DNA from: JAJDAN01 sp046583095
GTDB lineage: Bacteria; Myxococcota_A; UBA9160; UBA4427
Length of the DNA stretch: 64,000 bases
Reading direction: 5' to 3'
Assembly: GCA_046583095.1 (NCBI GenBank)
Contig: JAYGDB010000008.1
Location: 65,242 to 129,241, forward strand
Part shown: one piece after another, positions 34,005-42,090 of the stretch
Layout of the letters: each line of letters begins with the position of its first letter
How positions within the stretch are numbered: position 1 is the first letter of the stretch
Notes under the pieces: generated by a model
Databases searched by the model: none
What the model was told of the DNA's origin: nothing
The model's input: only the letters and a program-made list of their open reading frames with translations
Translations under genes and position numbers: made by a program

Positions 34005-35293
34005 GGTGCGACGAGCTCTCGGCGTGCAATGCCTGCGAGATAGACCGACCCGACGACGCAGAGAAGTGCGTCGGGCGCCAGGGACGCCCGGGCCTCGCGG
34101 ATGGCCTGTCCGGGATCGTCGGCGAGGTGGACCTCGATCTCCGCAGCCCGCGACCCGATCCGCCGGGCGATCTCGGCGGGCGCGAGGCCCCGGATCGGAT
34201 CGGCGCACGTGAGGGTGAGTTCACCGGCCAGGGGCAGCAGCAGCTCGAGCATCGGCTCGAGTGCCTTGTCGATCGAGACCGACAGAACGAAGTGACGCGC
34301 GCGGGTCTCGACGCCCGCCACGAAGGTCGCGAGGGCGCGAACCGACTCGCGGGTGTGGGCGGCGTCGATGATCACCCAGGGATCGCGACTGACAACCTCG
34401 AGCCGGCCCGGAAGCGACACCTTCGCGAAGGCGTCGCGTGCCGCATCGGCAATCCGGTCATCGTCGTACGCACCGAGCGCCCGAACCGCAGCGACCGCAA
34501 CGGCAGCGTTTCCCCGCTGGTGCTCTCCGGACACCGCCAGCGGCGCGTCGAAGCAGAAGCCGTCGGCAAAGTGAAAACGGTCGGCCTCCGCCGTGGTCTC
34601 GCGCGAGAGCCGCTCGAGCCGAACATCCAGGCTCGCCGCCCGCTCCTCCACCACCTTCGCGGCTTCCTCCGGCAGACGACCGATCACGCAGGGCACGCCC
34701 CGCTTCAAGATGCCCGCCTTCTCCCCGGCGATCTCGGCGAGGCTGTTGCCGAGCTTGTCGGTGTGCTCGTACTCGATGCTCGTCACGCACGTGACGGCCG
34801 GGGTTACGGTGTTCGTCGAGTCGAGACGACCTCCGAGGCCAACCTCGAGCATCACGCGATCGACCCTCGCCCGGGCGAAGAGCGCAAAGGCGGCAGCGGT
34901 GGTGGCATCGAAGAACGAGGGCCACAGCGTCGAGTCCTCCCCGCGCATGGAGTCCACGTGGGGACGGATCTCCTCGACGACGCTCGCCAGCACGTCTCCG
35001 GCCACCTCACGCCCGTCGATCCGAAAGCGCTCGGTCCAACGCTCCAGGTGCGGTGACGTGAAGGTGCCGACGGATTCGCCCAGCTCGAGGAGCAAGGCCT
35101 CGCCGAGAAGCGCTGTCGATCCCTTGCCCTTCGACCCGGCGATGTGCACCACCGAGAGCTTGCGCTCGGGATTCCCGATCCGGGCCAGGAGTGTCTCGAT
35201 CGCCTCGAGACCGAAGCGCGAGTAGGCGACGCGAGGCTGCCGCTCGCGGTTGATGAGCCCGTCGAGCCATCGCTCGGCCTCGGCAAGCCTCAC
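34001..35293 (-). CDS. folC: Dihydrofolate synthase / folylpolyglutamate synthase
   Basis: A 430-residue Mur-ligase-family enzyme that adds glutamate to dihydropteroate and to folates. The P-loop is GSKGKGST, followed by GTFTSPHLERWTERF and the GGRLDSTN region typical of FolC. The central ligase domain has ITSIEYEHTDKLG-type residues (here CVTSIEYEHTDKLG) and the carbamylated-lysine region EKAGILK. The C-terminal domain contains IIDAAHT. The GTG start has a strong GGGAGGGG Shine-Dalgarno upstream. It leads a two-gene unit with the MFS transporter. Confidence 0.94.
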   Translation of the reverse strand: MRLAEAERWLDGLINRERQPRVAYSRFGLEAIETLLARIGNPERKLSVVHIAGSKGKGSTALLGEALLLELGESVGTFTSPHLERWTERFRIDGREVAGDVLASVVEEIRPHVDSMRGEDSTLWPSFFDATTAAAFALFARARVDRVMLEVGLGGRLDSTNTVTPAVTCVTSIEYEHTDKLGNSLAEIAGEKAGILKRGVPCVIGRLPEEAAKVVEERAASLDVRLERLSRETTAEADRFHFADGFCFDAPLAVSGEHQRGNAAVAVAAVRALGAYDDDRIADAARDAFAKVSLPGRLEVVSRDPWVIIDAAHTRESVRALATFVAGVETRARHFVLSVSIDKALEPMLELLLPLAGELTLTCADPIRGLAPAEIARRIGSRAAEIEVHLADDPGQAIREARASLAPDALLCVVGSVYLAGIARRELVAP

Positions 35294-35349
35294 TTCCCCT
35301 CCCGAAATCCGCCGACGGCCCGGTGGAGTCTACGCGGCGGCACAGGCGA

Positions 35350-35378
35350 GAGAGGCGATCCCAGTTGGACCGCCTCTC
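35350..35378 (-). terminator. 8-bp hairpin between the NRDE unit and folC
   Basis: GAGAGGCG and CGCCTCTC form a perfect 8-bp stem with a 13-base loop, 28 bases after the small Cys-rich gene on the minus strand. There is no T-run in the minus direction, so it could be a weak terminator or a processing site. Confidence 0.4.
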
Positions 35379-35405
35379 GGTTTCGTCGGATTCAGCGCTT
35401 CGCGC

Positions 35406-35732
35406 CTACTGAACCAGGTACGTCTGCCTCGAGCGGTATTGCTTGACCGCGGCGCTCGTCGAGTCGATCGCCGGGAAGAAGTACTTCACGGCGTGGCCGC
35501 ACTCCTCGCAGATCTTGTAACAGAACTTGAAGCCCTCGACCTCGCGGACGCTGCCCACGCTGATCCGATTGGCATCGGTACAGCATGACAGGGGCCGCGG
35601 CGGCGACACGATCCTGGTCGGGTAGTCGTTCTTCGGAGCCTCGCTATCGGAATACACGATGATGTTCTTCGTAAGCCGATGCGAGCGCTCTTCCGAGTGC
35701 TTCTTCCGGATGTTGCTTCCAATTCTCCTCAA
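35406..35732 (-). CDS. Small Cys-rich protein of unknown function, coupled to the NRDE gene
   Basis: A 108-residue soluble protein starting at a TTG that overlaps the NRDE stop as TTGA, with GAGGAG six bases before it, so the start is well supported. The N-terminus is basic. Cysteines occur as a CC pair (LSCCTDAN) and as CYKICEECGH, a C-x3-C-x2-C cluster that could hold zinc. The C-terminus is aromatic and basic (KYFFPAID, KQYRSRQTYLV). I do not recognise the family. Confidence 0.72.
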   Translation of the reverse strand: MRRIGSNIRKKHSEERSHRLTKNIIVYSDSEAPKNDYPTRIVSPPRPLSCCTDANRISVGSVREVEGFKFCYKICEECGHAVKYFFPAIDSTSAAVKQYRSRQTYLVQ

Positions 35733-36517
35733 CTGCCGCTCCTCGTCACTGTCGCTCCCGAGTCGTAGCTTGCCGTTCGGCTCAGCTCCTCCAGGAGTGT
35801 TGAATGGTCCTCGTACTCGTTCTCACAGGGCGGGCCATCGCTGAAAGCCAGACGGCTCCCCGTTCCTTCGTCGGTGATCATCAACAGGGCGGAACTCCGC
35901 GTCCCGTACGCTCCCAAATGAACGCAGATATCTCCCAGATCCCCCGTATCGTGTTGGCGGCAGACCCCCGCCAGATCTTCCCACACCTGCTCCCGGGACA
36001 GCCCGACAGAACCCTCTACCTGCTCCCGGATCCGGTCGGCCTTCGGTGCCGGTTCCTCGTTCGCGTCCACGTTTCCAATCACATGCACCCCGGGCTCGAG
36101 TTCCCGCTGCCGTGGCGCGTTGCGATAAACGGTGTGAAAGGCACGATCCCGGTCCGCGACGAAGCAATGGAAGGGGTTGTACTCCCCCTCGGAGAGCGTT
36201 TTCAGCCAGTCCGCCGCACGAGCCGCCGTCGGCTCCAGCAGTGAGTCCATCACTAGCAGACCCCGCGAACGCCGATGGGGATCCGGATTCGGCTCGCGCA
36301 AGTTGGTCACAGCTGCAAACACACCCTCCGCGTTCATCCCCAGCCAGGTCCCTCCTGCCCGCAAGTCGCGTGGTGCCAAGATCCGCTGGCCCGGCGCTCC
36401 GTGGACGTCACGGACTCGCGGCCCTTCCGCGGGCCGGTCGAAATATTCGTCTCGGTTCGCTGCGACGATCAGGGGGGCCCCCTGGACGCGGCGGTGGATG
36501 GCAATCAGGGTGCACAC
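35729..36517 (-). CDS. NRDE family protein (TANGO2-like)
   Basis: A 262-residue protein of the NRDE family, named for the motif seen here in ANRDEYFDRP. It opens with MCTLIAI, leaving Cys2 as an N-terminal nucleophile candidate as in Ntn hydrolases. Further family segments are GGTWLGMNAEGVFAAVTN and HVIGNVD. Animal TANGO2 is linked to lipid and heme handling; the bacterial role is not settled. The GTG start has no competitor. It is coupled to the small Cys-rich gene downstream. Confidence 0.85.
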   Translation of the reverse strand: MCTLIAIHRRVQGAPLIVAANRDEYFDRPAEGPRVRDVHGAPGQRILAPRDLRAGGTWLGMNAEGVFAAVTNLREPNPDPHRRSRGLLVMDSLLEPTAARAADWLKTLSEGEYNPFHCFVADRDRAFHTVYRNAPRQRELEPGVHVIGNVDANEEPAPKADRIREQVEGSVGLSREQVWEDLAGVCRQHDTGDLGDICVHLGAYGTRSSALLMITDEGTGSRLAFSDGPPCENEYEDHSTLLEELSRTASYDSGATVTRSGS

Positions 36518-36725
36518 CAGGCTACGTCGAATCCCCGATAGCAGTGCCTCTACGGGGCATCAGAGAAGACCGAAGAGAGTAGCGCATCGGCCTCGGTCGC
36601 GCAACTGAAAGCTGAAATAATGCAAGTACTTACCGCAACTCCCGTCCGCCTCGTGTAGACCCGAACCTCGTCACCCCCGGCTCACTGGCACCGGATGCCC
36701 AGCGCGAGCCCCCGTGAGCAAGCCT

Positions 36726-38069
36726 CTAGGTCTCGACGACCCGCAGCGAGGGCCGCTGGCCGGAGTCGAGGTCGCGCGCCCAGCCCCGTTCCTCGTGCGC
36801 CTGCTCGGCCTTGACCTGGGCGGCCTCCCGGCTCATCTCGATCCCGTAGTGGGCGAACACGTCCCGGAGCTCGGTGAAGTTCTGCTCGATGGTCTGGCGT
36901 ACGGACGTGAACCCGTGCTCCACGGCATCGGCACGCTTCCAGAAGGCGAGCGGGTTGAGGGCGAAAAATTCGGCCTCCTGCTCCCGAGGCTCCAGCAGCA
37001 CGATGTCGCCCTGGAAGCGGTCGTCCGCCTGGTAGCGCTGCATCGCGAGCTTGAGCCGGGAGTGCAGGAGTGTCCGCATGACCTGGTTGAGCACCACTTT
37101 CAGGCCACGGTCCGAGAGGTAGCGGTCATCCGCGAAGTAGGGCGAGCCATTCTCGTGCCCCGCGTCCGTGTCATTGAAGAAGGGCCGGAACGGGTTGTAA
37201 CAGACGATCAGGTCCGCGCCCTTCTCGATGGCGACGTCGATGTTCGCGGTGTTCCGAATGCCGCCGTCCACGTAGTCGACGCCGTTGATCCGTGCCGGAC
37301 GGAAGAAGCCCGGCAATGCCGTCGAAGCCTGCATCGCCTCAGAGATCGTCACGTCCGCGTTCTCGTCCTCACCGAAGATCACACGCTCCGCCGTGTCGAG
37401 GTTGCAAGCACTGAGAAACAGCTTGTGCTTCCGACGTCGGTTGAAGGCCCGAAAGTCGTTCGGCATGTCGATCTTCTCGAGCCCGCGGCGCATCCAGCGT
37501 TCGAGCGGCTTGTTGTCGAAGATCCCGGACGGAATCTGATTCGTGATCGCGGGGAGGCTGCGCGTCGGAGCCGTGTGATCGATCACGCGCATGACGAGAG
37601 TTTCGAAGTTCCTGTACGTCGGCTGCTTGGCAAAGCGCTGGGCCTCGTCGCCCAGGGACTCGGGCAAGGTGGGCAGGCCGCGCAGGAAGTCGTACGTCAG
37701 CCCCGGCAGGTAGCTCGCCAGGTCGTAGACGAATCTTGCGGGGCGTCCGACGAATTCCGCTAGGTTCGGGTAGTAGAAGTCGATCGGGCGAAGCTGGTCG
37801 AAGCGCTCGCTGCTTCCTTCGAGCACCCGAACCATCTCGTCGGGTTCGACCCCGGCAGCCAGGGGCACCGCCAGCACGGCCCCCGCAGACAGACCGACGT
37901 AGATGTCGAAGTCATCGACCCCGCGGCCGACGAAGAAGTCATTCAGCGCCTTGAGGCCGCCGACTTTGAAGGCCCCGCCGGAGACGGCGCCACCCGCCAG
38001 GACCAGGGCGAGCCGGGGGTTCCGCTTCGGCGGCCGGCCCTTGCTGTTTCGGATCAGGGTGAGGCCCAC
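36726..38069 (-). CDS. Patatin-like phospholipase
   Basis: A 447-residue serine lipase of the patatin family. It has the oxyanion hole in LAGGAVSGGAF, the nucleophile Ser61 in GLSAG and the catalytic Asp268 in DGGIRN, so the Ser-Asp dyad is complete. Patatins release fatty acids from phospholipids or neutral lipids. There is no signal peptide; helices are amphipathic, so membrane-surface action is likely. The GTG start follows AGGAGG. The C-terminal 100 residues are charged and helical, longer than in minimal patatins. It stands alone on the minus strand. Confidence 0.9.
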   Translation of the reverse strand: MGLTLIRNSKGRPPKRNPRLALVLAGGAVSGGAFKVGGLKALNDFFVGRGVDDFDIYVGLSAGAVLAVPLAAGVEPDEMVRVLEGSSERFDQLRPIDFYYPNLAEFVGRPARFVYDLASYLPGLTYDFLRGLPTLPESLGDEAQRFAKQPTYRNFETLVMRVIDHTAPTRSLPAITNQIPSGIFDNKPLERWMRRGLEKIDMPNDFRAFNRRRKHKLFLSACNLDTAERVIFGEDENADVTISEAMQASTALPGFFRPARINGVDYVDGGIRNTANIDVAIEKGADLIVCYNPFRPFFNDTDAGHENGSPYFADDRYLSDRGLKVVLNQVMRTLLHSRLKLAMQRYQADDRFQGDIVLLEPREQEAEFFALNPLAFWKRADAVEHGFTSVRQTIEQNFTELRDVFAHYGIEMSREAAQVKAEQAHEERGWARDLDSGQRPSLRVVET

Positions 38070-38358
38070 GCTGCCTCCTTCTTCGATTCGGAGGACCCCG
38101 GCGCCGCGCAGCCGAGGCAGATTCTGGTGTTATGGGGGGGGATCGAGGCTCGATTTCGATTTCACCCCGCTGCAGGGGTGCGCTGGATCTAGGCAACCAG
38201 TCTAGCGCGAACTCGAGCACGCGAGTTGCCTCTCGGCTACCCGGATTACGACTCGAGGTCATTCGCACCAGATCGACGCTCGGGGCCGAACACGGCGGAA
38301 TGCGTTGCTCAGACGAGCCGCCTAGAATCCGCTGCTTGCGCGCCGCGGAGTTCCTGAA
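38070..38358. other. 289-base divergent intergenic region with small palindromes and competing hairpins
   Basis: No gene is visible. ATCGAG-G-CTCGAT is a perfect palindrome at 38142-38154 after a run of G. Further on, GGCAAC can pair with GTTGCC or, alternatively, AACTCG with CGAGTT about 6 bases apart, sharing the same 3' arm. TAGAAT at 38323-38328 is a candidate -10, 30 bases before the ATG at 38359, without a clear -35. Confidence 0.45.
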
Positions 38359-39444
38359 ATGTCCCTCGCCTGCAGAACGATCCTGCTCCTGACAACTCTT
38401 GGGGTCGCCCTCCCTGCGATGGGCCAAGACGATCGCTCTCTCGTCGACCTGCAAGGGCTCGACGCGCTGCGGGCCGCCGAAGAGGATGCGGCCGAGCCGC
38501 CTCGGCCTGGCCACGCGGAACTCGAGGCCGCCTACGAGATGGACCAGGAGGCCGAGCAAGAGCGCCGCAGAGCAGAGAGCCGGATCAAGTCGCTGATCGG
38601 CGAGCAGCTCAGCTTCCAGTCGGAACTGATGGACAAGTCACGCATCAAGCCAGGTGCCGCCGCGGTGCTGGTCGATGCCAACCCGCGAGTCGCTCCGGGT
38701 CCGCCGTCCGAGCGCAAGCTTCCGCTTGCAATCTTCGACAGCGAGAATGTCACGATCCCTCCCGGCACCTGGGGCAACGGCAGCCGGCTGCAGCTCATCC
38801 GCCTCAGCCTCGACGCAGACGGGAATGGCAAGCCCGAGCTCGAGCGCTGGATCGACCGGGAGTCGAAGCTGCAGATTCGCCGCGAGGAGGACCGCGACTA
38901 CGACGGCGTCACCGATGCCTGGAGCGAGTACGAGTGGGGAGAAATCGTCTCGCGAGTGCTCGACAGCAACGGCGACGGCAACCCGGACGTCTGGGAACGG
39001 TACGAGAAGGCCCGGATGGCTTCACGCGAGGTCGACCGCGATGACGACGGCGTACGCGACGCCTTCTACACCTACGAGAGCGGCTCGCTCGTCGAAGAGC
39101 GCCACGATTCGAACAACGACGGCCAGCTCGACCGGGTCATCCGCTACCAAGATCGGCTGCGGATGAACAGTGAGGAAGACCTGGACACCGACGGACGAAT
39201 GGACACCTGGACGACCTACGGGAACGCCGGCGGCAGAGAAGTGGTGGCCCGGATCGAGCACGACAAGCGCGGCGACGGGGCCGTCACGATGGTAGAGACA
39301 TTCGACACTGCGACCGGCCAGGCCGTCCTCTCGCGCAGGGACGAGGACGTGAATGGCGACGGGGAGGTGGACGTCGTTTCCATCTACGAAGAGGGGAAGC
39401 TGGTCCGCAGGGAGATCTCGGATCCCGCCCTCGTCGAACTCTAG
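38359..39444 (+). CDS. Secreted protein with D/N-x-D-G repeats (calcium-binding type)
   Basis: A 361-residue exported protein with a signal peptide (about residues 1-22, cleavage near AMGQD). A charged coiled-coil-like region follows (about 50-85), then a C-terminal repeat array. Seven loops of the type DADGNG, DYDGVTD, SNGDGNPD, DDDGVRD, SNNDGQLD, DTDGRMD and VNGDGEVD recur every 25-35 residues, each followed by an aromatic-rich strand (DAWSEYEW, DVWERYEK, DAFYTYES, DTWTTYGN). Such loops bind Ca2+ in thrombospondin type-3 and EF-hand-like proteins. The function is unknown. It is convergent with the VWA gene. Confidence 0.8.
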   Translation: MSLACRTILLLTTLGVALPAMGQDDRSLVDLQGLDALRAAEEDAAEPPRPGHAELEAAYEMDQEAEQERRRAESRIKSLIGEQLSFQSELMDKSRIKPGAAAVLVDANPRVAPGPPSERKLPLAIFDSENVTIPPGTWGNGSRLQLIRLSLDADGNGKPELERWIDRESKLQIRREEDRDYDGVTDAWSEYEWGEIVSRVLDSNGDGNPDVWERYEKARMASREVDRDDDGVRDAFYTYESGSLVEERHDSNNDGQLDRVIRYQDRLRMNSEEDLDTDGRMDTWTTYGNAGGREVVARIEHDKRGDGAVTMVETFDTATGQAVLSRRDEDVNGDGEVDVVSIYEEGKLVRREISDPALVEL

Positions 39445-39466
39445 GAGCCCGGCCCGTCAGCCGTGG

Positions 39467-40732
39467 CTAGTCGTCTGCCTCGATCACGACCTTCTTCTGC
39501 TGCCGATTGCGGAATGATTGGATCCGCTTTCGCTCGATCAGGCGCAAGAGCTCCCTGTTGCGCTTCTTGATCCGCTCGAGTTCCAAGGCCAGCTCGCGCT
39601 CGGAGAGGCCGGACTTTTCGAAGTCGAGGTCGAGTTCCACGCTGTATTCACCCCCGTCCGAAGCCAGGGCGGTGACCTGCACGCGATTCGGGCCTTCCTT
39701 CACCGGGACGAACGCCGAGAACGTACCGTCCGGTGCGAGCTGCACGTCGTAGGAGATCTCGCTCGTCGTCAGGTTCGTAATCACGACGTCGTCGATGTTC
39801 GCGAAGGAGACGCCCTGGAGGAAGGAGACGATGTCGCCGGGATTTCGAACCGGCGTATACGTGCCAACGGTCAGTCGGGCCATCTCGATCACGGCGACCG
39901 GCTGAGCCAGAGCGTGACGTCCGAGCGCGTAGGTGTTGATCGTGATCCCCGCCTTGCGAGCGAGTCGCGACGCGTTGATGGCGACCTCGGTATCCTCCGC
40001 GTCCGCAACGATGCCCTTGCCGAAGGGGAAGGTGGGAACACCGTCGGTCAGGAACAGGACGACCTTCTTCGCGCCGGTGCGCTTCGTGCTGCGTGCACCC
40101 GACAGCCCGACCAGTTCGACCACCGAGAGCTGTATCGCCGCTGCGTAGTTCGTCGCACCATGGGGACCCTTCCGCAGGACCTCCTCGAGGGTGCGATACA
40201 CCGAATCGAAGTCGTCCGTGAGGGGAATTGCGACCCAGGCGTCCTTCTGGTCGATACTCACCTGCTTGCCGGTCTTGGGATCGACCTCACCCGAGAACGC
40301 GATGACGCCCACCCGGGTACGCCCCGCCGACAGCACCTCGACGAGGTAGCGAGCCGCCTTGATCTCGGCGGCGAGGATCGTGTCGTCCGGATCCGAGCAG
40401 ACGACGTCCTCTGGATAGGTCCCCGGCGCAATCAGCTCTTCGTGGGGATCGAAACCGATCTCCTCGTCTTCGTCGACGTCGATGCCGCTCGGATAACGCG
40501 TGGAGTGTGAGACATCGATGGCGATCAGGACATCGAAGTCGATGGGCTTACCGCTTCCCGAGCGCGCCGCGCCGCGCACGGGCGCCATGTGCACCCGGTT
40601 CTTGACCGTCTCGCCAGGCTGCGGCGAGTTGATCTCGATGGCGACGTTGGCGGGCTGCAGGTCCGGCACTGCCGAAGCCGGCAGCGTCAGCAGCATCAGC
40701 CACGACAACAGGACGAATGTGAATCGAACCAC
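39467..40732 (-). CDS. Secreted von Willebrand factor A domain protein
   Basis: A 421-residue exported protein with a signal peptide ending near PASAVPD. The VWA domain (about 65-300) has a complete MIDAS: D73-x-S75-x-S77 in IDVSHST, a Thr in GATNYA and the Asp in LTDGVPT. A beta-sandwich domain (about 310-375) and a charged helical tail follow. VWA domains bind protein partners through a metal ion. The neighbour downstream on the other strand carries Ca-type repeats, and the pair could form a surface complex (inference). Confidence 0.85.
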   Translation of the reverse strand: MVRFTFVLLSWLMLLTLPASAVPDLQPANVAIEINSPQPGETVKNRVHMAPVRGAARSGSGKPIDFDVLIAIDVSHSTRYPSGIDVDEDEEIGFDPHEELIAPGTYPEDVVCSDPDDTILAAEIKAARYLVEVLSAGRTRVGVIAFSGEVDPKTGKQVSIDQKDAWVAIPLTDDFDSVYRTLEEVLRKGPHGATNYAAAIQLSVVELVGLSGARSTKRTGAKKVVLFLTDGVPTFPFGKGIVADAEDTEVAINASRLARKAGITINTYALGRHALAQPVAVIEMARLTVGTYTPVRNPGDIVSFLQGVSFANIDDVVITNLTTSEISYDVQLAPDGTFSAFVPVKEGPNRVQVTALASDGGEYSVELDLDFEKSGLSERELALELERIKKRNRELLRLIERKRIQSFRNRQQKKVVIEADD

Positions 40733-40782
40733 GAACCTCTCCCAGAACGCAACGCTGCATTATAGGAGCAATCTACGCGGAG

Positions 40783-41919
40783 TCAGTGCAGGGCGGATTC
40801 GTCGTCTGCAACCTGCGCGGCGGCCGGATCGGCCACCCGAGCGGGCGTCGGCCCTGTGGTGCCAGGCGGTGCCCCGAGCGGAGAGCGATGGAAACGATCG
40901 ATCCGCGCCAGCTGAGCCGAAATTCGATCCAGCGCCTCCAGGGTGACGTCTCCGACGATCCCGAGGCTGTCGCGGGAGCAGTGTTCGACGGTGTCCTGGT
41001 CGCTGCCCGCATAGCGTCCAGGAACGTCGGAGCCCCCGTAGCGGGGATCGGAAATCACGACGGTGCGCAGAAGACCCCGGTCGATGAACTCCAGGTGGCC
41101 AGCGTCGACCGACTCGACGTTGGCGTCTCCCGGGAAGTAGATCCCGCGCCCCAGCGCCCTGGCCGCCTCCCAAAAGAACTCCCGGTAGATCGGGTGGGAG
41201 CGAAGGTCCCGCGCGATCGAAAGGTCGAGATCCGCCACCTGCTGGAAGAAGACCGCGAACCGGATCTTCGCGAAGCCGCCGTCCCCCCCGTCCGCGAGCC
41301 AGGAAGCGAAGGAGCGACTTCCCGGAAACCGCCCACCGGGCCGTATCGCGGGCAGCAGGTCGCCGTCGACCAGAGCGACCACCACGGTGTACGCGCGCGG
41401 GCGTTGCGAGAGCACCCGCGCCAGTTCGAGGACCAGGGCTGGACCGGACGCGCTCGCGTTCGCGCCGACGAATTCGATGCCCGGCAGCGCGCGCGTGTCG
41501 TAGGACGCTGCCAGAAGAAAACGATCACTCGACTCGCCGGGCAACGTGGCCAGCAGGTGGGTGGCCTCGCTCGCTTCGTCGTCCTCCGAGAGGGTGCGAA
41601 GCGTCAGCTCCTCGACGTTCGCGCCGAGATCCTCGAGCCGCTGCCGCAGGTATTTCCGCGCCCGGGCGCTGCCGCGGGTGCCGGTCTGGCGAGTTCCGAT
41701 CTGCGTCAGGGCCTGAAGATGGTGCCAGGCGGCTGGGGCGGAGAAGGCACGGTCCCGCGCGTCGGGAGCGGATCCCGGCCCCTCCGGGACGGAGACACAG
41801 GCCGTCAGGACGGCTCCCAGCAGGACGAAGGCAAGCAGCCACCGGCCTTCTCGAGGCCCCGGAGGGGTGCCAGACCAGCCCGGCGACCCCCTGCCTGCCT
41901 GCCCCGCCGCGATATGCAT
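40783..41919 (-). CDS. M28/glutaminyl-cyclase-like lipoprotein with lost metal ligands
   Basis: A protein of about 378 residues with a lipobox (GAVLTAC), so it is probably anchored in the outer membrane. The fold follows M28 peptidases and glutaminyl cyclases: GTRQTGTRGSARARKYL, the beta strand before the first metal site, GANASASGPALVLELARVL and the late DTVEHCSRDSLGIVG. The residues that bind zinc look changed: AASYDT where AHYDS is usual, GANASASG where the family has D in GANDNASG, and VDGD instead of DGEE. It may be catalytically dead or use another chemistry. ATG 41919 is chosen; the start is uncertain. Confidence 0.75.
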   Translation of the reverse strand: MHIAAGQAGRGSPGWSGTPPGPREGRWLLAFVLLGAVLTACVSVPEGPGSAPDARDRAFSAPAAWHHLQALTQIGTRQTGTRGSARARKYLRQRLEDLGANVEELTLRTLSEDDEASEATHLLATLPGESSDRFLLAASYDTRALPGIEFVGANASASGPALVLELARVLSQRPRAYTVVVALVDGDLLPAIRPGGRFPGSRSFASWLADGGDGGFAKIRFAVFFQQVADLDLSIARDLRSHPIYREFFWEAARALGRGIYFPGDANVESVDAGHLEFIDRGLLRTVVISDPRYGGSDVPGRYAGSDQDTVEHCSRDSLGIVGDVTLEALDRISAQLARIDRFHRSPLGAPPGTTGPTPARVADPAAAQVADDESALH

Positions 41920-42090
41920 CTGCGGTTGACACATCGCCGATGTCAAAGCCACTTCCAGAGTTGAGAGGCCCGCTCCTCGCGGGACTTTTCGAAAGTGGAC
42001 GACAGGGCCCCACCCCGGGGCCCTGTCATCTCACTCCACCCCCCCAGAGCAGCCGAAGTCCGAGATCCCCGGTCCCGGGGAAGACTCGCC

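Noticed and set aside
38170..38260. tRNA-like folding in the 38 kb gap
   Set aside because: I looked for a T-loop GGTTCGA and a CCA-proximal acceptor stem and found neither.
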